Below, piece by piece: positions 32,216-41,359 of a stretch of 64,000 nt of DNA. The stretch lies in the NCBI GenBank assembly GCA_049325315.1, contig JBMONB010000099.1, positions 1 through 64,000 of the forward strand, written 5' to 3'. Made by a program: the position numbers and the translations under genes. The notes below the pieces were generated by a model. That model worked only from the letters and a program-made list of their open reading frames with translations. It had not been told where the DNA came from and did no database searches. Source of the stretch: JAWLHU01 sp049325315. GTDB taxonomy: Bacteria > Bacillota > Sulfobacillia > Symbiobacteriales > Symbiobacteriaceae. How positions within the stretch are numbered: position 1 is the stretch's first letter; each line of letters opens with the position of its first letter.

Positions 32216-33607
32216 CTACTGACCGCACCACTCCAGCCGCGCCACGCACTCCACATGCGCCGTGTGCGGGAACATGTCGACCGGCTGTACCTCCAGGGTC
32301 CGGTAGCCCAGGGCCCCGAGCCGGCCCAGGTCACGGGCCAGGCTGGCGGGGTTGCAGGAGACATAGACGATGCGCTGGGGCCGGACCTGGGCCATCGCCT
32401 CCAGGACCGGCTCGTCGCAGCCCTTGCGGGGCGGGTCGAGCACGATCACATCGGCCCGGACCCCCTCCTCGGCCAGGCGGGGCATCTCGACCGCTGCGTC
32501 GCCGGCGATGAACTGAGCGTTGGCCACCCCGTTCCGTTCGGCATTCTCCCGGGCATCCGCTACCGCCTCCCGGGCCCACTCGATGCCCACCACCTCCCGG
32601 GCCTGCTTGGCCAGGAAGAGCGAGATGGTGCCGATGCCGCAGTAGATGTCCAGCACCGTCTCCGTTCCGGTCAGGGCGGCGTACTCCAACGCCTTCCCAT
32701 AGAGTACCTCGGTCTGGGCTGGGTTGACCTGGAAGAAGGAGAGCGGTGAGATATTGAACTTCAGGTCGCCGATGTAGTCGGTAATGTGATCCTTACCGGC
32801 GAGAATCTTGGACTCCCGTCCAAGAATTACGTTGGTCTGCTGCGGGTTGATGTTCTGGACGACGCTGACCAGGCCAGGGATCCGCTCCAGCAGCCCCTGA
32901 GCGATCTCCTCGCCGAAGGGGAACTCCCGGCCATTGGTGACCAACACCGCCATCGCCTCGCCGGTACCCCGCCCCACCCGTCCAAGCACGTGGCGGAGCA
33001 CGCCGGAGTGGGTCCGCTCGTCGTAGATGCGCACCCCATAGATGCGGGCCAGCGCCTTGACCTCCCGCATGATCTGGTTGGCCAGCGGGTGCTGGATCTC
33101 GCACTGCTCAATATCGACAATCCGGTGGGTGCCCGGAGCGAAGAAGCCCGCCACCACCTTGCCCGAGCGGTAGCCGAATGGGAACTGCGCCTTGTTCCGG
33201 TACTGCCAGGGCTCGGGCATCCCCAGGGTCGGGTGGACCGTCACCCCCTCCAGCTTGCCCACCCGGGTGATGGCGTCCACCACCTGCTGCCGCTTCAGGT
33301 CGAGCTGGGCGTCGTAGGCGATATGCTGCAGCTGGCACCCGCCGCACTCTCCCACCACCGGGCAGGGTGGCTCCACCCGGTGGGGCGACGGCTCGGCCAC
33401 CCGCACCAGCGAGGCCCGGGCGTAGTTCTTTTTCACCTCGGAGACGCGCGCCACCAGGCGGTCGCCAGGGGCGCCGCCCGGAATGAAGACCGTTAGCCCT
33501 TCGTACCGGCCCACGCCCTCGCCGCCGTGACCCAGGCCGTGGATCGCAACCTCAATCGTCTGCCCCGGACGAACCGGGGGGGAATTCGAAGTCTGCTCTG
33601 TGCTCAT
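32216..33607 (-). CDS. 23S rRNA (uracil-5-)-methyltransferase, RumA/RlmCD family
   Basis: A 463-aa SAM-dependent enzyme. Residues 10-70 form a TRAM RNA-binding domain. A 4Fe-4S cluster motif follows: CPVVGECGGCQLQH with a fourth Cys further on (QCEIQHPLA). The Rossmann domain has LDIYCGIGTISLFLA, the motif DPPRKGCDEP and the catalytic Cys in YVSCNPASLARDL. It makes m5U in 23S rRNA; position cannot be read from sequence. The ATG at 33607 overlaps the preceding stop as ATGA; a TTG at 33625 (GGAG 5 nt upstream) is the alternative. Confidence 0.9.
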   Translation of the reverse strand: MSTEQTSNSPPVRPGQTIEVAIHGLGHGGEGVGRYEGLTVFIPGGAPGDRLVARVSEVKKNYARASLVRVAEPSPHRVEPPCPVVGECGGCQLQHIAYDAQLDLKRQQVVDAITRVGKLEGVTVHPTLGMPEPWQYRNKAQFPFGYRSGKVVAGFFAPGTHRIVDIEQCEIQHPLANQIMREVKALARIYGVRIYDERTHSGVLRHVLGRVGRGTGEAMAVLVTNGREFPFGEEIAQGLLERIPGLVSVVQNINPQQTNVILGRESKILAGKDHITDYIGDLKFNISPLSFFQVNPAQTEVLYGKALEYAALTGTETVLDIYCGIGTISLFLAKQAREVVGIEWAREAVADARENAERNGVANAQFIAGDAAVEMPRLAEEGVRADVIVLDPPRKGCDEPVLEAMAQVRPQRIVYVSCNPASLARDLGRLGALGYRTLEVQPVDMFPHTAHVECVARLEWCGQ

Positions 33608-34566
33608 ACGGGTAGTGTACCACAATCCGGCTCCGGCGATGGGGGAGAATTGCAGGCCTCCCGGTCAACCGCCTCGGCCATAGATCGGACCCGGGCTGCC
33701 GTCCCGGCGATATCCTCCCGGCTGACCGGCAAGAGTACCGCTGCCCGGTGCCCGTGCTCAGCGATCACAGCTGCCTCGCCCCGCCGCTGCCACAGGGTGG
33801 CCCCCTCTCCCTCGTCCTCCTCCAGCACGATGAAGTCCCCATCGGCCAGGAGCCGTCCGTGGCGGAGCAGAAAGGCCTGAATCCCCACCAGCCCCGGCGC
33901 ACGGCTGCCGGTGAAGACCGTCCAGACCTCGGTATGCTTCAGTGGCGCGCTCTGCCCAACCGCCAGGGCCACCGCTACGCCTGCGTTGTTCCCGTACGGC
34001 CGGCCGGGTAGGGCCAGGGCGATCAGCACCGCAGCCATCAGGGTCAAAGGGAGCAGCACCAGGAGATCCCAGAGGGGGCCGGGCAAGACCAGCGCGGCCA
34101 CGCAGGCCGGCGGCAGCAGCATCGCCGCTCCCGCCACGGTCAGAAAGGCCGGACCGGCCCAAAGCCGCTCGCCGGTGTCGTAATGGGCTACCACCACCAC
34201 CCGCTGCCGGATCTCATCGTTGGCAGGAATCACCCCGACTACATTCTGGCTCTCACCCCTCGGGAAGAGCCAACCAAGCTGAAGCCAGCCCAGCGATTGG
34301 GCTGCGAAACCAACCGCCCCCAGCAGGGTCAGAACGAGGCCCAAGCCAGGTGCCGGCCGGAGCAGGATCCCGCCGACGAGCGAGAGGCCCAGAATCATCC
34401 CCCAGGCCGGGCGGGACGAGTGAAAGGAGCTGAAGGGCTCCACCCAGACCTGGTAGGTAGAGCGGCGGAGCTGCTCCACCAGCCAGCGTGAAGCCCGCCG
34501 CTCACCAGGCTTGGCAGCCGGGCGGTCGGCGAGCTCCTTTGCCAGGGTGCTGAGCGGGTCATGCAC
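33604..34566 (-). CDS. M28 peptidase-like membrane protein, catalytic residues lost
   Basis: A 320-aa protein with an M28-type metallopeptidase core interrupted by four to five membrane helices in two clusters (residues 55-100 and 138-187). The first metal ligand pair is kept (VVVVAHYDT, His128, Asp130). The bridging Asp region reads GNNAGVA (192-198) instead of DDNGSG, and the catalytic Glu-Glu loop reads FTGSRAPGLVG with Arg222 where Glu is expected. It is therefore unlikely to be an active aminopeptidase. GTG at 34566 follows GAGGAGGGG. It overlaps the downstream methyltransferase gene as ATGA. Confidence 0.65.
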   Translation of the reverse strand: MHDPLSTLAKELADRPAAKPGERRASRWLVEQLRRSTYQVWVEPFSSFHSSRPAWGMILGLSLVGGILLRPAPGLGLVLTLLGAVGFAAQSLGWLQLGWLFPRGESQNVVGVIPANDEIRQRVVVVAHYDTGERLWAGPAFLTVAGAAMLLPPACVAALVLPGPLWDLLVLLPLTLMAAVLIALALPGRPYGNNAGVAVALAVGQSAPLKHTEVWTVFTGSRAPGLVGIQAFLLRHGRLLADGDFIVLEEDEGEGATLWQRRGEAAVIAEHGHRAAVLLPVSREDIAGTAARVRSMAEAVDREACNSPPSPEPDCGTLPV

Positions 34567-34600
34567 GGGCGCCCCTCCTCATTCGAGGCGCCCGTGGCCG

Positions 34601-35548
34601 TCAGCCGAGCGCCGGTTCCAGAATTACGAGCGAGCCCGCGGCCGCATCGAGGCGCGCCTGTACCCCGAAGGGCAGCGTCGCCCGGTAGGCGGTATGGCCG
34701 CTCGGGAAGCCATAGAGCACGGGCACGCCAAGACCGCCCAGGTGGTCAGCGAGGACCTCCAGGAGCGTGAGCGACGGCCTACCGTCGATCCGGCTCAGGC
34801 AGCTGGGCGAGTCGCCAAAAAGGATCCCCCTCAGCCCCCGCAGTTTGCCGGCCAGCTTGAGCTGCATCAGCATGCGGTCGACCCGGTAGGGGGCTTCATC
34901 TACCTCCTCCAGACAGAGGATCGCCCCCGTCAAGTCGGGCTCCCAACGGGTGCCCATGAGGGAGACCAGCAGCGAGAGGTTGCCACCGGTCAGCCGTCCC
35001 TCGGCCACGCCGGGGCGCACCACCACTGGGCGCGGCGGCTGATCATCCACCGGTGCGGGCCAGTGGATCTGGCCCAGCGCATCCACCTCCTGCATGGCCC
35101 GGAGCAGCCCCTCGGCGTTGTACACCACCGCCTCGCCGAAGGCCGCGACCATGGGACCGTGGAAGGTGACCAGGCTCGCCTCCCGCTGCATGGCCAGGTG
35201 CAGAGCAGTCACATCGGAGAAGCCGCAGAAGAACTTGGGCGTGCGGCGGACCAACTCCCAGTCGATACGCTCCAGGATCCGCATGGCCCCGTAGCCACCC
35301 CGGGCGCAGAGCACCGCCTCCACCTCGGGATTCGCCCAGATGCGGTTGAAGTCGGTCGCCCGGGCCTCATCATCGCCGGCCAGATAGCCGCGCTGATCCA
35401 GCACATGATCGCCCACCAGGGTGCGGTAGCCGAAGGCGTGAAGCCGGGCGAGGCCTGCCTCCAGGGCTTCCCGGTCCACCGGGCTTGACGGGGAGATAAT
35501 ACCGATCAGGCCGCCGTACGAGACGGGACGGGGTTTGGTCAACCTCAT
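34601..35548 (-). CDS. LD-carboxypeptidase, peptidase family S66
   Basis: A 315-aa serine peptidase of the muramoyltetrapeptide carboxypeptidase family. The nucleophile is in CGFSDVTALHLA, with the preceding ARGGYGAMRILERID motif; the Glu (LEEVDEAPYRVDRML) and His (GFPSGHT) of the Ser-Glu-His triad are present. It would trim D-Ala from L,D-bonded stem peptides in wall recycling, or act on microcin-like peptides as MccF-type members do. No signal peptide, so cytoplasmic. ATG at 35548 has GAGGAGGAGG upstream. Confidence 0.9.
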   Translation of the reverse strand: MRLTKPRPVSYGGLIGIISPSSPVDREALEAGLARLHAFGYRTLVGDHVLDQRGYLAGDDEARATDFNRIWANPEVEAVLCARGGYGAMRILERIDWELVRRTPKFFCGFSDVTALHLAMQREASLVTFHGPMVAAFGEAVVYNAEGLLRAMQEVDALGQIHWPAPVDDQPPRPVVVRPGVAEGRLTGGNLSLLVSLMGTRWEPDLTGAILCLEEVDEAPYRVDRMLMQLKLAGKLRGLRGILFGDSPSCLSRIDGRPSLTLLEVLADHLGGLGVPVLYGFPSGHTAYRATLPFGVQARLDAAAGSLVILEPALG

Positions 35549-35566
35549 GCCAGGCCTCCTCCTCTC

Positions 35567-36616
35567 CTACTCTACGCGGCCCGTGGCCACGGCAGAACGG
35601 GTCGCCTTGCGCTCGGACAGCCAGACCAGCGTCTCCCGCAGCGCTGCCGCCAGGTCGGTGGGGGTCAGGCCCAGTTCCGCGCGGGCCTTCTCGTCGCTGA
35701 CGATCCAGGGCGCTGTCCAGGAGCGCACATCGTTGGGATGCACCAGCGCCCGCGGCCGCAGCGCCAGCCGGGAGCCCAGCGCCACCAGACTGGCCGCTCC
35801 CAGCAGCACCGGCACCGGCATCGCCCAGCCCGGAGCCCGACCGCCGCTCACCTGGGCCATCAGGCCCATCAACTGCTCCTGAGTCAGGTTCGCTCCAACC
35901 AGGTTGTAGATCTCCCCAGGGCGCCCCCGCTCCATGGCGGCGATGGTGCCCCGGATCACATCGCGCACGAAGACCAGGTTGACCGCGCCCTGCGAGGAGC
36001 CCAGGTAGAAGGGCAGCCGCCGCTGGCGCACCAGCCAGATCAGGGTGTTCACCCCCTGCGGGTCGCCAGGGCCAAAGACGGCGCTCGGGCGGACGATCAC
36101 CACCTCAAGGCCCCGCTCCTGGTACTCGAGCGCCACCTGCTCCTGCTCCAGCTTCGTCCGGCCGTAGGGGTCGTCCAGCGGGGCGGGCGGGTCTGTCTCG
36201 GTGCGCGGGCGGAGCTGGCCATCGGCCGTCGCCACCGCTGGCCCTCCAGCAGCGATGGAAGACATGTGGAGCACCCGCTTCACTCCGCCCTTCTGGCAGG
36301 CTCTCAGCAGGCGCCGCAACCCCTCCACGTTCACTTCGCGCATCTTCGCCAGGGAGGCCTGGAAGCTGATCCACGAAGCCAGGTGATAGACCTGGCTGAT
36401 CCCGTTCACAGCGGCCTGCAGGCTTTCGGCATCGCCCAGGTCGCCCACCGCCAGCTCAAGCTGCCCGAGGAGAGGGCCGAAGACCGCCGTCGCCCGCTCC
36501 TCGGACCGGACCAGAATCCGAACCTTCTCCCCCCGCTCCAGCAGGGCCCGGACCAACTGCTCGCCGATGAATCCCGTGGCGCCCGTCACCAGGATCACGG
36601 GTCTCTCCCCCTTCAT
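35567..36616 (-). CDS. NAD-dependent epimerase/dehydratase (extended SDR)
   Basis: A 349-aa extended short-chain dehydrogenase. The NAD loop is LVTGATGFIGEQLVRAL, the catalytic Tyr-Lys pair is in DPYGRTKLEQE, and MSSIAA supplies the Ser. The overall pattern (VNVEGLRRLLRAC, RPSAVFGPGD, NLVFVRDVIRG) fits the dihydroflavonol-reductase/3-beta-HSD-like branch. Substrate unknown. ATG 36616 has only AGGG upstream; a TTG at 36646 is a weaker choice. It is divergent from the beta-propeller lipoprotein gene. Confidence 0.82.
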   Translation of the reverse strand: MKGERPVILVTGATGFIGEQLVRALLERGEKVRILVRSEERATAVFGPLLGQLELAVGDLGDAESLQAAVNGISQVYHLASWISFQASLAKMREVNVEGLRRLLRACQKGGVKRVLHMSSIAAGGPAVATADGQLRPRTETDPPAPLDDPYGRTKLEQEQVALEYQERGLEVVIVRPSAVFGPGDPQGVNTLIWLVRQRRLPFYLGSSQGAVNLVFVRDVIRGTIAAMERGRPGEIYNLVGANLTQEQLMGLMAQVSGGRAPGWAMPVPVLLGAASLVALGSRLALRPRALVHPNDVRSWTAPWIVSDEKARAELGLTPTDLAAALRETLVWLSERKATRSAVATGRVE

Positions 36617-36755
36617 TGGTATAGCCCTAGTATTTAGACGCGCCAACGGTGAGTTCCTATGCGCAGGCTGCCAGCGAGGGAGAAGGGGTAGAACTTGGAA
36701 CGGCGAAATCCCTTATCCACGGAATTTTTCGGACAAGGAGAAGGGGGTGCCATCA

Positions 36756-37880
36756 ATGTGGCGGTTCGTAGCGCGATGGTATGTGAGTGCGCTTCTGCTC
36801 TCCGCCCTGACAACGGGCTGCGCCGTTGGGCCAACCCCTTCCCCGCAGTCCCCGCCGTTACAGCCTTCCACGGAGTCCCCGGTGCCACCGCCCACGGTCG
36901 CCCCCACACAACCGCCCGTACCACCGCCCACCGAGCCGAAGGCCGAAGCGGGGCCAGCGCCCACCCGCCTGGCCTGCGGCGAGGAAGGGCCCGGTAAACC
37001 CCTGCTGCCCGGCGCAACCGGCCAGGTAGACTACCTCTGTGACGGACAGGTCTGGGCGATCGACCTGGCCACCGGCCGGCAGACCCGGCTTGTCAGCCAT
37101 GCACAGCGCATCGCCGACTTCGCCTGGGAGCCCGGGGGCAGCGGGATCGCCGTGGTCACCGAGTCCACCCACGAGGTTCTCTTCTGGGATGCCGCCACGC
37201 AGGAACTGCACCCCGTCATGATCGCCACCGATGTACCGAATATCCTTTCCTGGTCGCCCACCGGGGAGATTCTGGTGGTCAGCCCGGGCACCGATGTCTG
37301 GCGCAGCTATCAGTTCATCGCCCGGAAGGGCTGGCAGCTGATCGGGGAGGCCAGTGGCATGGGGCTTCGCTGGAGCCCCGACGGCAGGCGCTTTGCCACC
37401 GTGCACGGGGTCGACGTGCCCGAGTACCCGGTCCAAAACGGCGCCAGCAGCACCCTGATCGTCGGTGAGATCGACGGGATACAGGTAGCCACCCGCACCG
37501 TCGCCACCGGCGATGCGAAGTCCGGCTGGCGCGATGCGCTCTTTACCGAAGACAGCGCCCTGGTCTACCGGGAGCTCAACCCCCGTGATCACCAGCAGTC
37601 GCTCTCCTGGTGGCTGCTTCCTCCCGGTCCTCAGGCCACCCCCCGGCAGCTGGAGCCCGACTCCCCGCTCATCCGGCAGGCCGAGGAGAGCCTGCGCCGG
37701 CCGGTCTACCAGGTCGATGGGCAAAACGCCTCCCGTATCGGGCTCTCCCCCGACGGCAAGTGGGCGCTGATTCTCTTCCGGAGCCTCACAGAGGTCTACC
37801 TGATTGACGCAGCGCTCACCGGCGAGCGGTTCCTGCTCCCCGGCGGCTACCACGAATGGGTGCCGGCCGCACATCGCTGA
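36756..37880 (+). CDS. Lipoprotein with beta-propeller (TolB/WD40-like) repeats
   Basis: A 374-aa surface lipoprotein: signal peptide ending in the lipobox ALTTGC, a Pro/Thr/Ser-rich spacer of about 45 residues, then repeated blades of the kind FAWEPGGSGIAVV, LSWSPTGEILVV, LRWSPDGRRFATV and IGLSPDGKWALIL. This is the TolB/WD40-like propeller pattern. The spacer would span the wall. ATG at 36756 follows AAGGGGG. Function unknown; propellers of this type bind proteins or small ligands. Confidence 0.8.
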   Translation: MWRFVARWYVSALLLSALTTGCAVGPTPSPQSPPLQPSTESPVPPPTVAPTQPPVPPPTEPKAEAGPAPTRLACGEEGPGKPLLPGATGQVDYLCDGQVWAIDLATGRQTRLVSHAQRIADFAWEPGGSGIAVVTESTHEVLFWDAATQELHPVMIATDVPNILSWSPTGEILVVSPGTDVWRSYQFIARKGWQLIGEASGMGLRWSPDGRRFATVHGVDVPEYPVQNGASSTLIVGEIDGIQVATRTVATGDAKSGWRDALFTEDSALVYRELNPRDHQQSLSWWLLPPGPQATPRQLEPDSPLIRQAEESLRRPVYQVDGQNASRIGLSPDGKWALILFRSLTEVYLIDAALTGERFLLPGGYHEWVPAAHR

Positions 37881-37896
37881 GCCCATGCGCGCAAAA

Positions 37897-37922
37897 CCGC
37901 CGCCCCCTGCTGGGAGCGGCGG
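37897..37922. terminator. Bidirectional terminator between the lipoprotein gene and gatB
   Basis: CCGCCGC and GCGGCGG arms with additional CCC/GGG pairing, followed on the minus strand by TTTTGCG and on the plus strand by TCCTGTT. It separates convergent genes. Confidence 0.7.
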
Positions 37923-37927
37923 TCCTG

Positions 37928-39400
37928 TTACTCCTGACCCGTCTGCTTCTTGAGCGCCTCCGTCACCAGCTTCATCGCCAGCTGTGGGTTGGCCCGGCCC
38001 CGGGTCGCCTTCATCATCTGGCCGACGAACCACTGGGCGGCGGCCTGTTTGCCTGCCTTCCAGTCCTCCACCGGGCCGGGGTTGGCAGCCACGATCTCCT
38101 GGGCGATCTTCAGCAGTTCGCCCTCGTCGGCCACCTGGGTCAGCCCCTCTTCTTTCACGATGGTCTCGGCATCCTTGTCGGAGCCCACCATCTTCTCGAA
38201 GACGGTCTTGGCGATCTTTCCGGTGATCGTTCCCTTCTCCATCAGCTTCAGCATACCCGCCAGCTGCTCGGGGGTGACCGGAATCTGATCGGGGCCCAGC
38301 CCCTTCTCGTTCATGATCCGGTTCAGCTCGTTGATCTGCCAGTTGGCGACGCTCTTGGCGTTCTCCTTGCCCGCCAGCGCCACCGCCTGGCCAAACCACT
38401 CGGCAAACTCCTTCTCCGCCACGATGATCGAGGCATCGTAGGCAGAGAGACCGTACTCGTTCTCCAGCCGGTGCATGATCGTGTCAGGCAGCTCGGGCAG
38501 GGTGGCCCGAACCCGTTCCACATCCTCTTCGGAGATCACGACGGGCGGAAGGTCGGGCTCGGGGAAGTAGCGGTAGTCCTCGGCATCTTCCTTGGAGCGC
38601 AGCACCACCGAGATCCCCTTGGCCTCCCGCCAGGAGCGGGTCTCCTGGTCGATCTCGCCACCCTGCTCCAAGATGGCGATGTGCCGCTTCGCCTCGTACT
38701 CGATACCGCGCATGGCAGCCGAGAAGGAGTTGACGTTCTTCAACTCGGAGCGGGTGCCAAGTCCCGAAGCCCCCGCCGGTCGTACCGAGACGTTGACATC
38801 GCAGCGCATGGAGCCCTCTTCCATCTTCACATCGCTGATGCCGCAGTACTTGATAATCGACCGCAGCTTGTTCAGGAAGAGGCCTGCCTCCTCCGCCGAG
38901 CGGAGGTCAGGCTCGGTGACGATCTCGATCAGCGGCACCCCCGCCCGGTTGTAGTCCACCAGGGAGGAGTCAGCCTCGGCCACATCATCGCCGGCGTGCA
39001 GGAGCTTGCCGGCATCGTTCTCCAGGTGGATGCGCTTGATGCCGATCCGCCGGGTGACCCCATCTTTCCGGGTGATCTCCACGTAGCCATCATAGCAGAA
39101 GGGCAGGTCGAGCTGGCTGATCTGATAGTTCATCGGGGAGTCCGGGTAGAAGTAGTTCTTCCGGTCGAACTTGGAGTAGTGCTGAATGGAGCAGTTGAGC
39201 GCCAGGCCCGCCTTGATCACGTACTCCAGCGCCTGGGCGTTCAGCACCGGCAGGGCGCCGGGCAGCGCCAGGCAGACCGGGCAGACATTCGTGTTGGGCT
39301 CAGCGCCAAACTCGTTCTTGCACGAGCACCAGACCTTGGTCTCGGTGGCCAGCTCCACGTGGACCTCGAGACCCACAACGGTTTCCCACTGGGTCGCCAC
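37928..39400 (-). CDS. gatB: Asp-tRNA(Asn)/Glu-tRNA(Gln) amidotransferase subunit B
   Basis: A 490-aa subunit that binds the misacylated tRNA and activates it with ATP. It starts MATQWETVVGLEVHVEL, the conserved GatB opening, contains YFYPDSPMNYQISQ and YNRAGVPLIEIVTEPD, and ends with the helical tail domain (QLAMKLVTEALKKQ). Zn-ligand cysteines are visible in CSCKNEFG and VCPVC. GTG at 39400 has AGGAGG upstream; it lies 2 nt after gatA. Third gene of gatCAB. Confidence 0.95.
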   Translation of the reverse strand: MATQWETVVGLEVHVELATETKVWCSCKNEFGAEPNTNVCPVCLALPGALPVLNAQALEYVIKAGLALNCSIQHYSKFDRKNYFYPDSPMNYQISQLDLPFCYDGYVEITRKDGVTRRIGIKRIHLENDAGKLLHAGDDVAEADSSLVDYNRAGVPLIEIVTEPDLRSAEEAGLFLNKLRSIIKYCGISDVKMEEGSMRCDVNVSVRPAGASGLGTRSELKNVNSFSAAMRGIEYEAKRHIAILEQGGEIDQETRSWREAKGISVVLRSKEDAEDYRYFPEPDLPPVVISEEDVERVRATLPELPDTIMHRLENEYGLSAYDASIIVAEKEFAEWFGQAVALAGKENAKSVANWQINELNRIMNEKGLGPDQIPVTPEQLAGMLKLMEKGTITGKIAKTVFEKMVGSDKDAETIVKEEGLTQVADEGELLKIAQEIVAANPGPVEDWKAGKQAAAQWFVGQMMKATRGRANPQLAMKLVTEALKKQTGQE

Positions 39401-39402
39401 GG

Positions 39403-40887
39403 TTACCGACCTCCTTCCGCCGCCAGGGCCGGGCGGGCTTCATGGTGCCGGGTAGACTTCTGATACGCCCAGGCAAACTGGAGCAGCCGGGCGTCGTCGA
39501 AATGCCTGCCAATGAACTGCAGGCCAACCGGCAGCCCGCCCGCGAAGCCGCAGGGGACCGAGAGGCCCGGCAGGCCTGCCAGGTTGACGGGAATGGTGTA
39601 CAGATCTGCCAGGTACATGGCCAGCGGATCATCGGTCTTCTCGCCCAACCCCCACGCCGGAACCGGTGAGGTGGGCGTGACAATGGCATCAAACTGCTCG
39701 AAGACCTGCTGGAAATCGCGCACCACCAGCGTGCGTACCTGCTGGGCCTTCTTGTAGTAGGCGTCGTAGTAGCCGCTGGAGAGGGCGTAGGTCCCGACCA
39801 TGATCCGGCGCTTCACCTCGTCGCCGAAGCCCTCGGAGCGCGTCTTACCGTACATCTCCAGCAGGCCGCTGAACTCCGGGGTCCGGTAGCCGTAGCGAAC
39901 GCCGTCGAAGCGGGCCAGGTTGGCCGAGCACTCCGCCGGAGCGATGATGTAATAGGCCGAGAGGGCGTGCTCGGTGTGAGGGAGCGAGCACTCCTCCACA
40001 TCGGCGCCCAGCGCCTTCAACTGCGCCACCGCCTCTTCAATGCGGCTCTTCACCTCAGGGTCGAGCCCCTCGCCGAAGTACTCCCGGGGCACGCCAAAGC
40101 GAACGCCCTTGAGCGACGGCTCACCGCCGAACTTGATCGCCGGCGGGGTCCGGCCTGCATTGGTGGAGTCGCGGCGGTCGGAGCCGGCCACCACCTCAAA
40201 GAGGCGGGCCACGTCTTCCACGTCGCGCCCCAGGGGGCCGATCTGGTCCAGCGAGGAGGCGAAGGCGACCAGGCCGTAGCGGGAGACGTAGCCGTAGGTC
40301 GGCTTCAGGCCGACAATGCCGGTCAGCGCCGCAGGCTGGCGGATCGAACCGCCGGTGTCCGAGCCCAGGGAGAGGGGGACCTCCTCTGCCGCCACAGCCG
40401 CCGCCGACCCCGAGGAGGAGCCGCCCGGAACACGCTCCAGGTCCCAGGGGTTGCGGGTGGCGAAGAAGCCAGAGTTCTCGCCGGATGAGCCCATGGCAAA
40501 CTCGTCCATATTGGTCTTACCGATGATGATGGCGCCCGAGGCGCGCAGCCGCTCCACGACGGTGGCATCATAGGGCGGCAAATACTCACCCAGAATCTTG
40601 GAACCGCAGGTGGTGCGGATCCCATCGGTGCACATATTGTCCTTGACCGCGACCGGAACACCCGCCAACGGCCCGATATCCGTGTCGCCACCCCGGCGGC
40701 GTGCATCGAGTTTGCGGGCCCGCTCCAGGGCCTGGTCCGCCGTAACGGTCAGGAAGGCGCGGACCTGGGGGTCCACCTCCCCAATGCGCTCCAAGAAGGA
40801 CTCCGCAATCTCCACCGCCGACAGCTCCCCGGCCAGAAAGAGCCGATTGAGCCGTGTGGCACTAAGCTTATACGTCGCTCCAGACAT
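39403..40887 (-). CDS. gatA: Asp-tRNA(Asn)/Glu-tRNA(Gln) amidotransferase subunit A
   Basis: A 494-aa amidase-signature enzyme that releases ammonia from glutamine for the amidotransferase. The Ser-cisSer-Lys triad is visible: Lys in PVAVKDNMC and the two Ser in GGSSSGSAAAVAA and GSDTGGSIRQP. Gene order gatC-A-B with gaps of 2-3 nt points to tight cotranscription. ATG at 40887 follows GGAGGG. Confidence 0.95.
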   Translation of the reverse strand: MSGATYKLSATRLNRLFLAGELSAVEIAESFLERIGEVDPQVRAFLTVTADQALERARKLDARRRGGDTDIGPLAGVPVAVKDNMCTDGIRTTCGSKILGEYLPPYDATVVERLRASGAIIIGKTNMDEFAMGSSGENSGFFATRNPWDLERVPGGSSSGSAAAVAAEEVPLSLGSDTGGSIRQPAALTGIVGLKPTYGYVSRYGLVAFASSLDQIGPLGRDVEDVARLFEVVAGSDRRDSTNAGRTPPAIKFGGEPSLKGVRFGVPREYFGEGLDPEVKSRIEEAVAQLKALGADVEECSLPHTEHALSAYYIIAPAECSANLARFDGVRYGYRTPEFSGLLEMYGKTRSEGFGDEVKRRIMVGTYALSSGYYDAYYKKAQQVRTLVVRDFQQVFEQFDAIVTPTSPVPAWGLGEKTDDPLAMYLADLYTIPVNLAGLPGLSVPCGFAGGLPVGLQFIGRHFDDARLLQFAWAYQKSTRHHEARPALAAEGGR

Positions 40888-40890
40888 AGG

Positions 40891-41181
40891 CTAGCCCTCC
40901 GTGATCTTCGGCACCTTGAAACAGCCCGCCTCGGCCTCCGGGGCTTGGCTGAGCACCTTGGCCCGGTCCAGCGAGGTATGGGGCTTGTCCTCACGCAGGA
41001 CATTCTGCAAGGCGACCGCATGGTAGGTGGGGGGCACATTGGCCGTATCCAGCCGGTTCAGGCTCTCGACGTGCTCGAGAATACGGCTGAGCTGCCCCGT
41101 AAAGGCCACCTTCTCCTCTTCAGTGAGGCTCAGTCGGGCCAGGCGGGCCACGTGCTCAACCTGGCTGCGCGTCAGCGCCAT
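40891..41181 (-). CDS. gatC: Asp-tRNA(Asn)/Glu-tRNA(Gln) amidotransferase subunit C
   Basis: A 96-aa protein that clamps GatA and GatB. The N-terminus has the family pattern VEHVARLARLSLTEEEK, then ILEHVESLNRLDTANVPPTY and a C-terminal APEAEAGCFKVPKI. ATG at 41181 with GGCGGTGAT upstream. First gene of the gatCAB operon; a promoter is visible at 41252-41281. Confidence 0.93.
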   Translation of the reverse strand: MALTRSQVEHVARLARLSLTEEEKVAFTGQLSRILEHVESLNRLDTANVPPTYHAVALQNVLREDKPHTSLDRAKVLSQAPEAEAGCFKVPKITEG

Positions 41182-41251
41182 GGTAGATCACCGCCAAATC
41201 TCTAGATTTCAGGAAGGCCCCCTGGGTGCACCCTTCCGCGTAACTACCTGA

Positions 41252-41281
41252 TTTTATCACAGTAAGGAATGGAAGGGCAAC
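41252..41281 (-). promoter_or_regulatory. Promoter of gatCAB
   Basis: On the minus strand TTGCCC (41281-41276), 18-nt spacer, TAAAAT (41257-41252), about 70 nt before the gatC start. Confidence 0.6.
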
Positions 41282-41359
41282 GTGACAACCCAGCCGCAGT
41301 GAACCTTTGACGCCGATTGGACCGTCTTACTCACAGTAGGACTGAAGGGGGATTCGGCA

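Noticed and set aside
37856..39463. Open frame antisense to gatB
   Set aside because: gatB is certain; the antisense product is a Leu/His/Gly-rich shadow with no domain.
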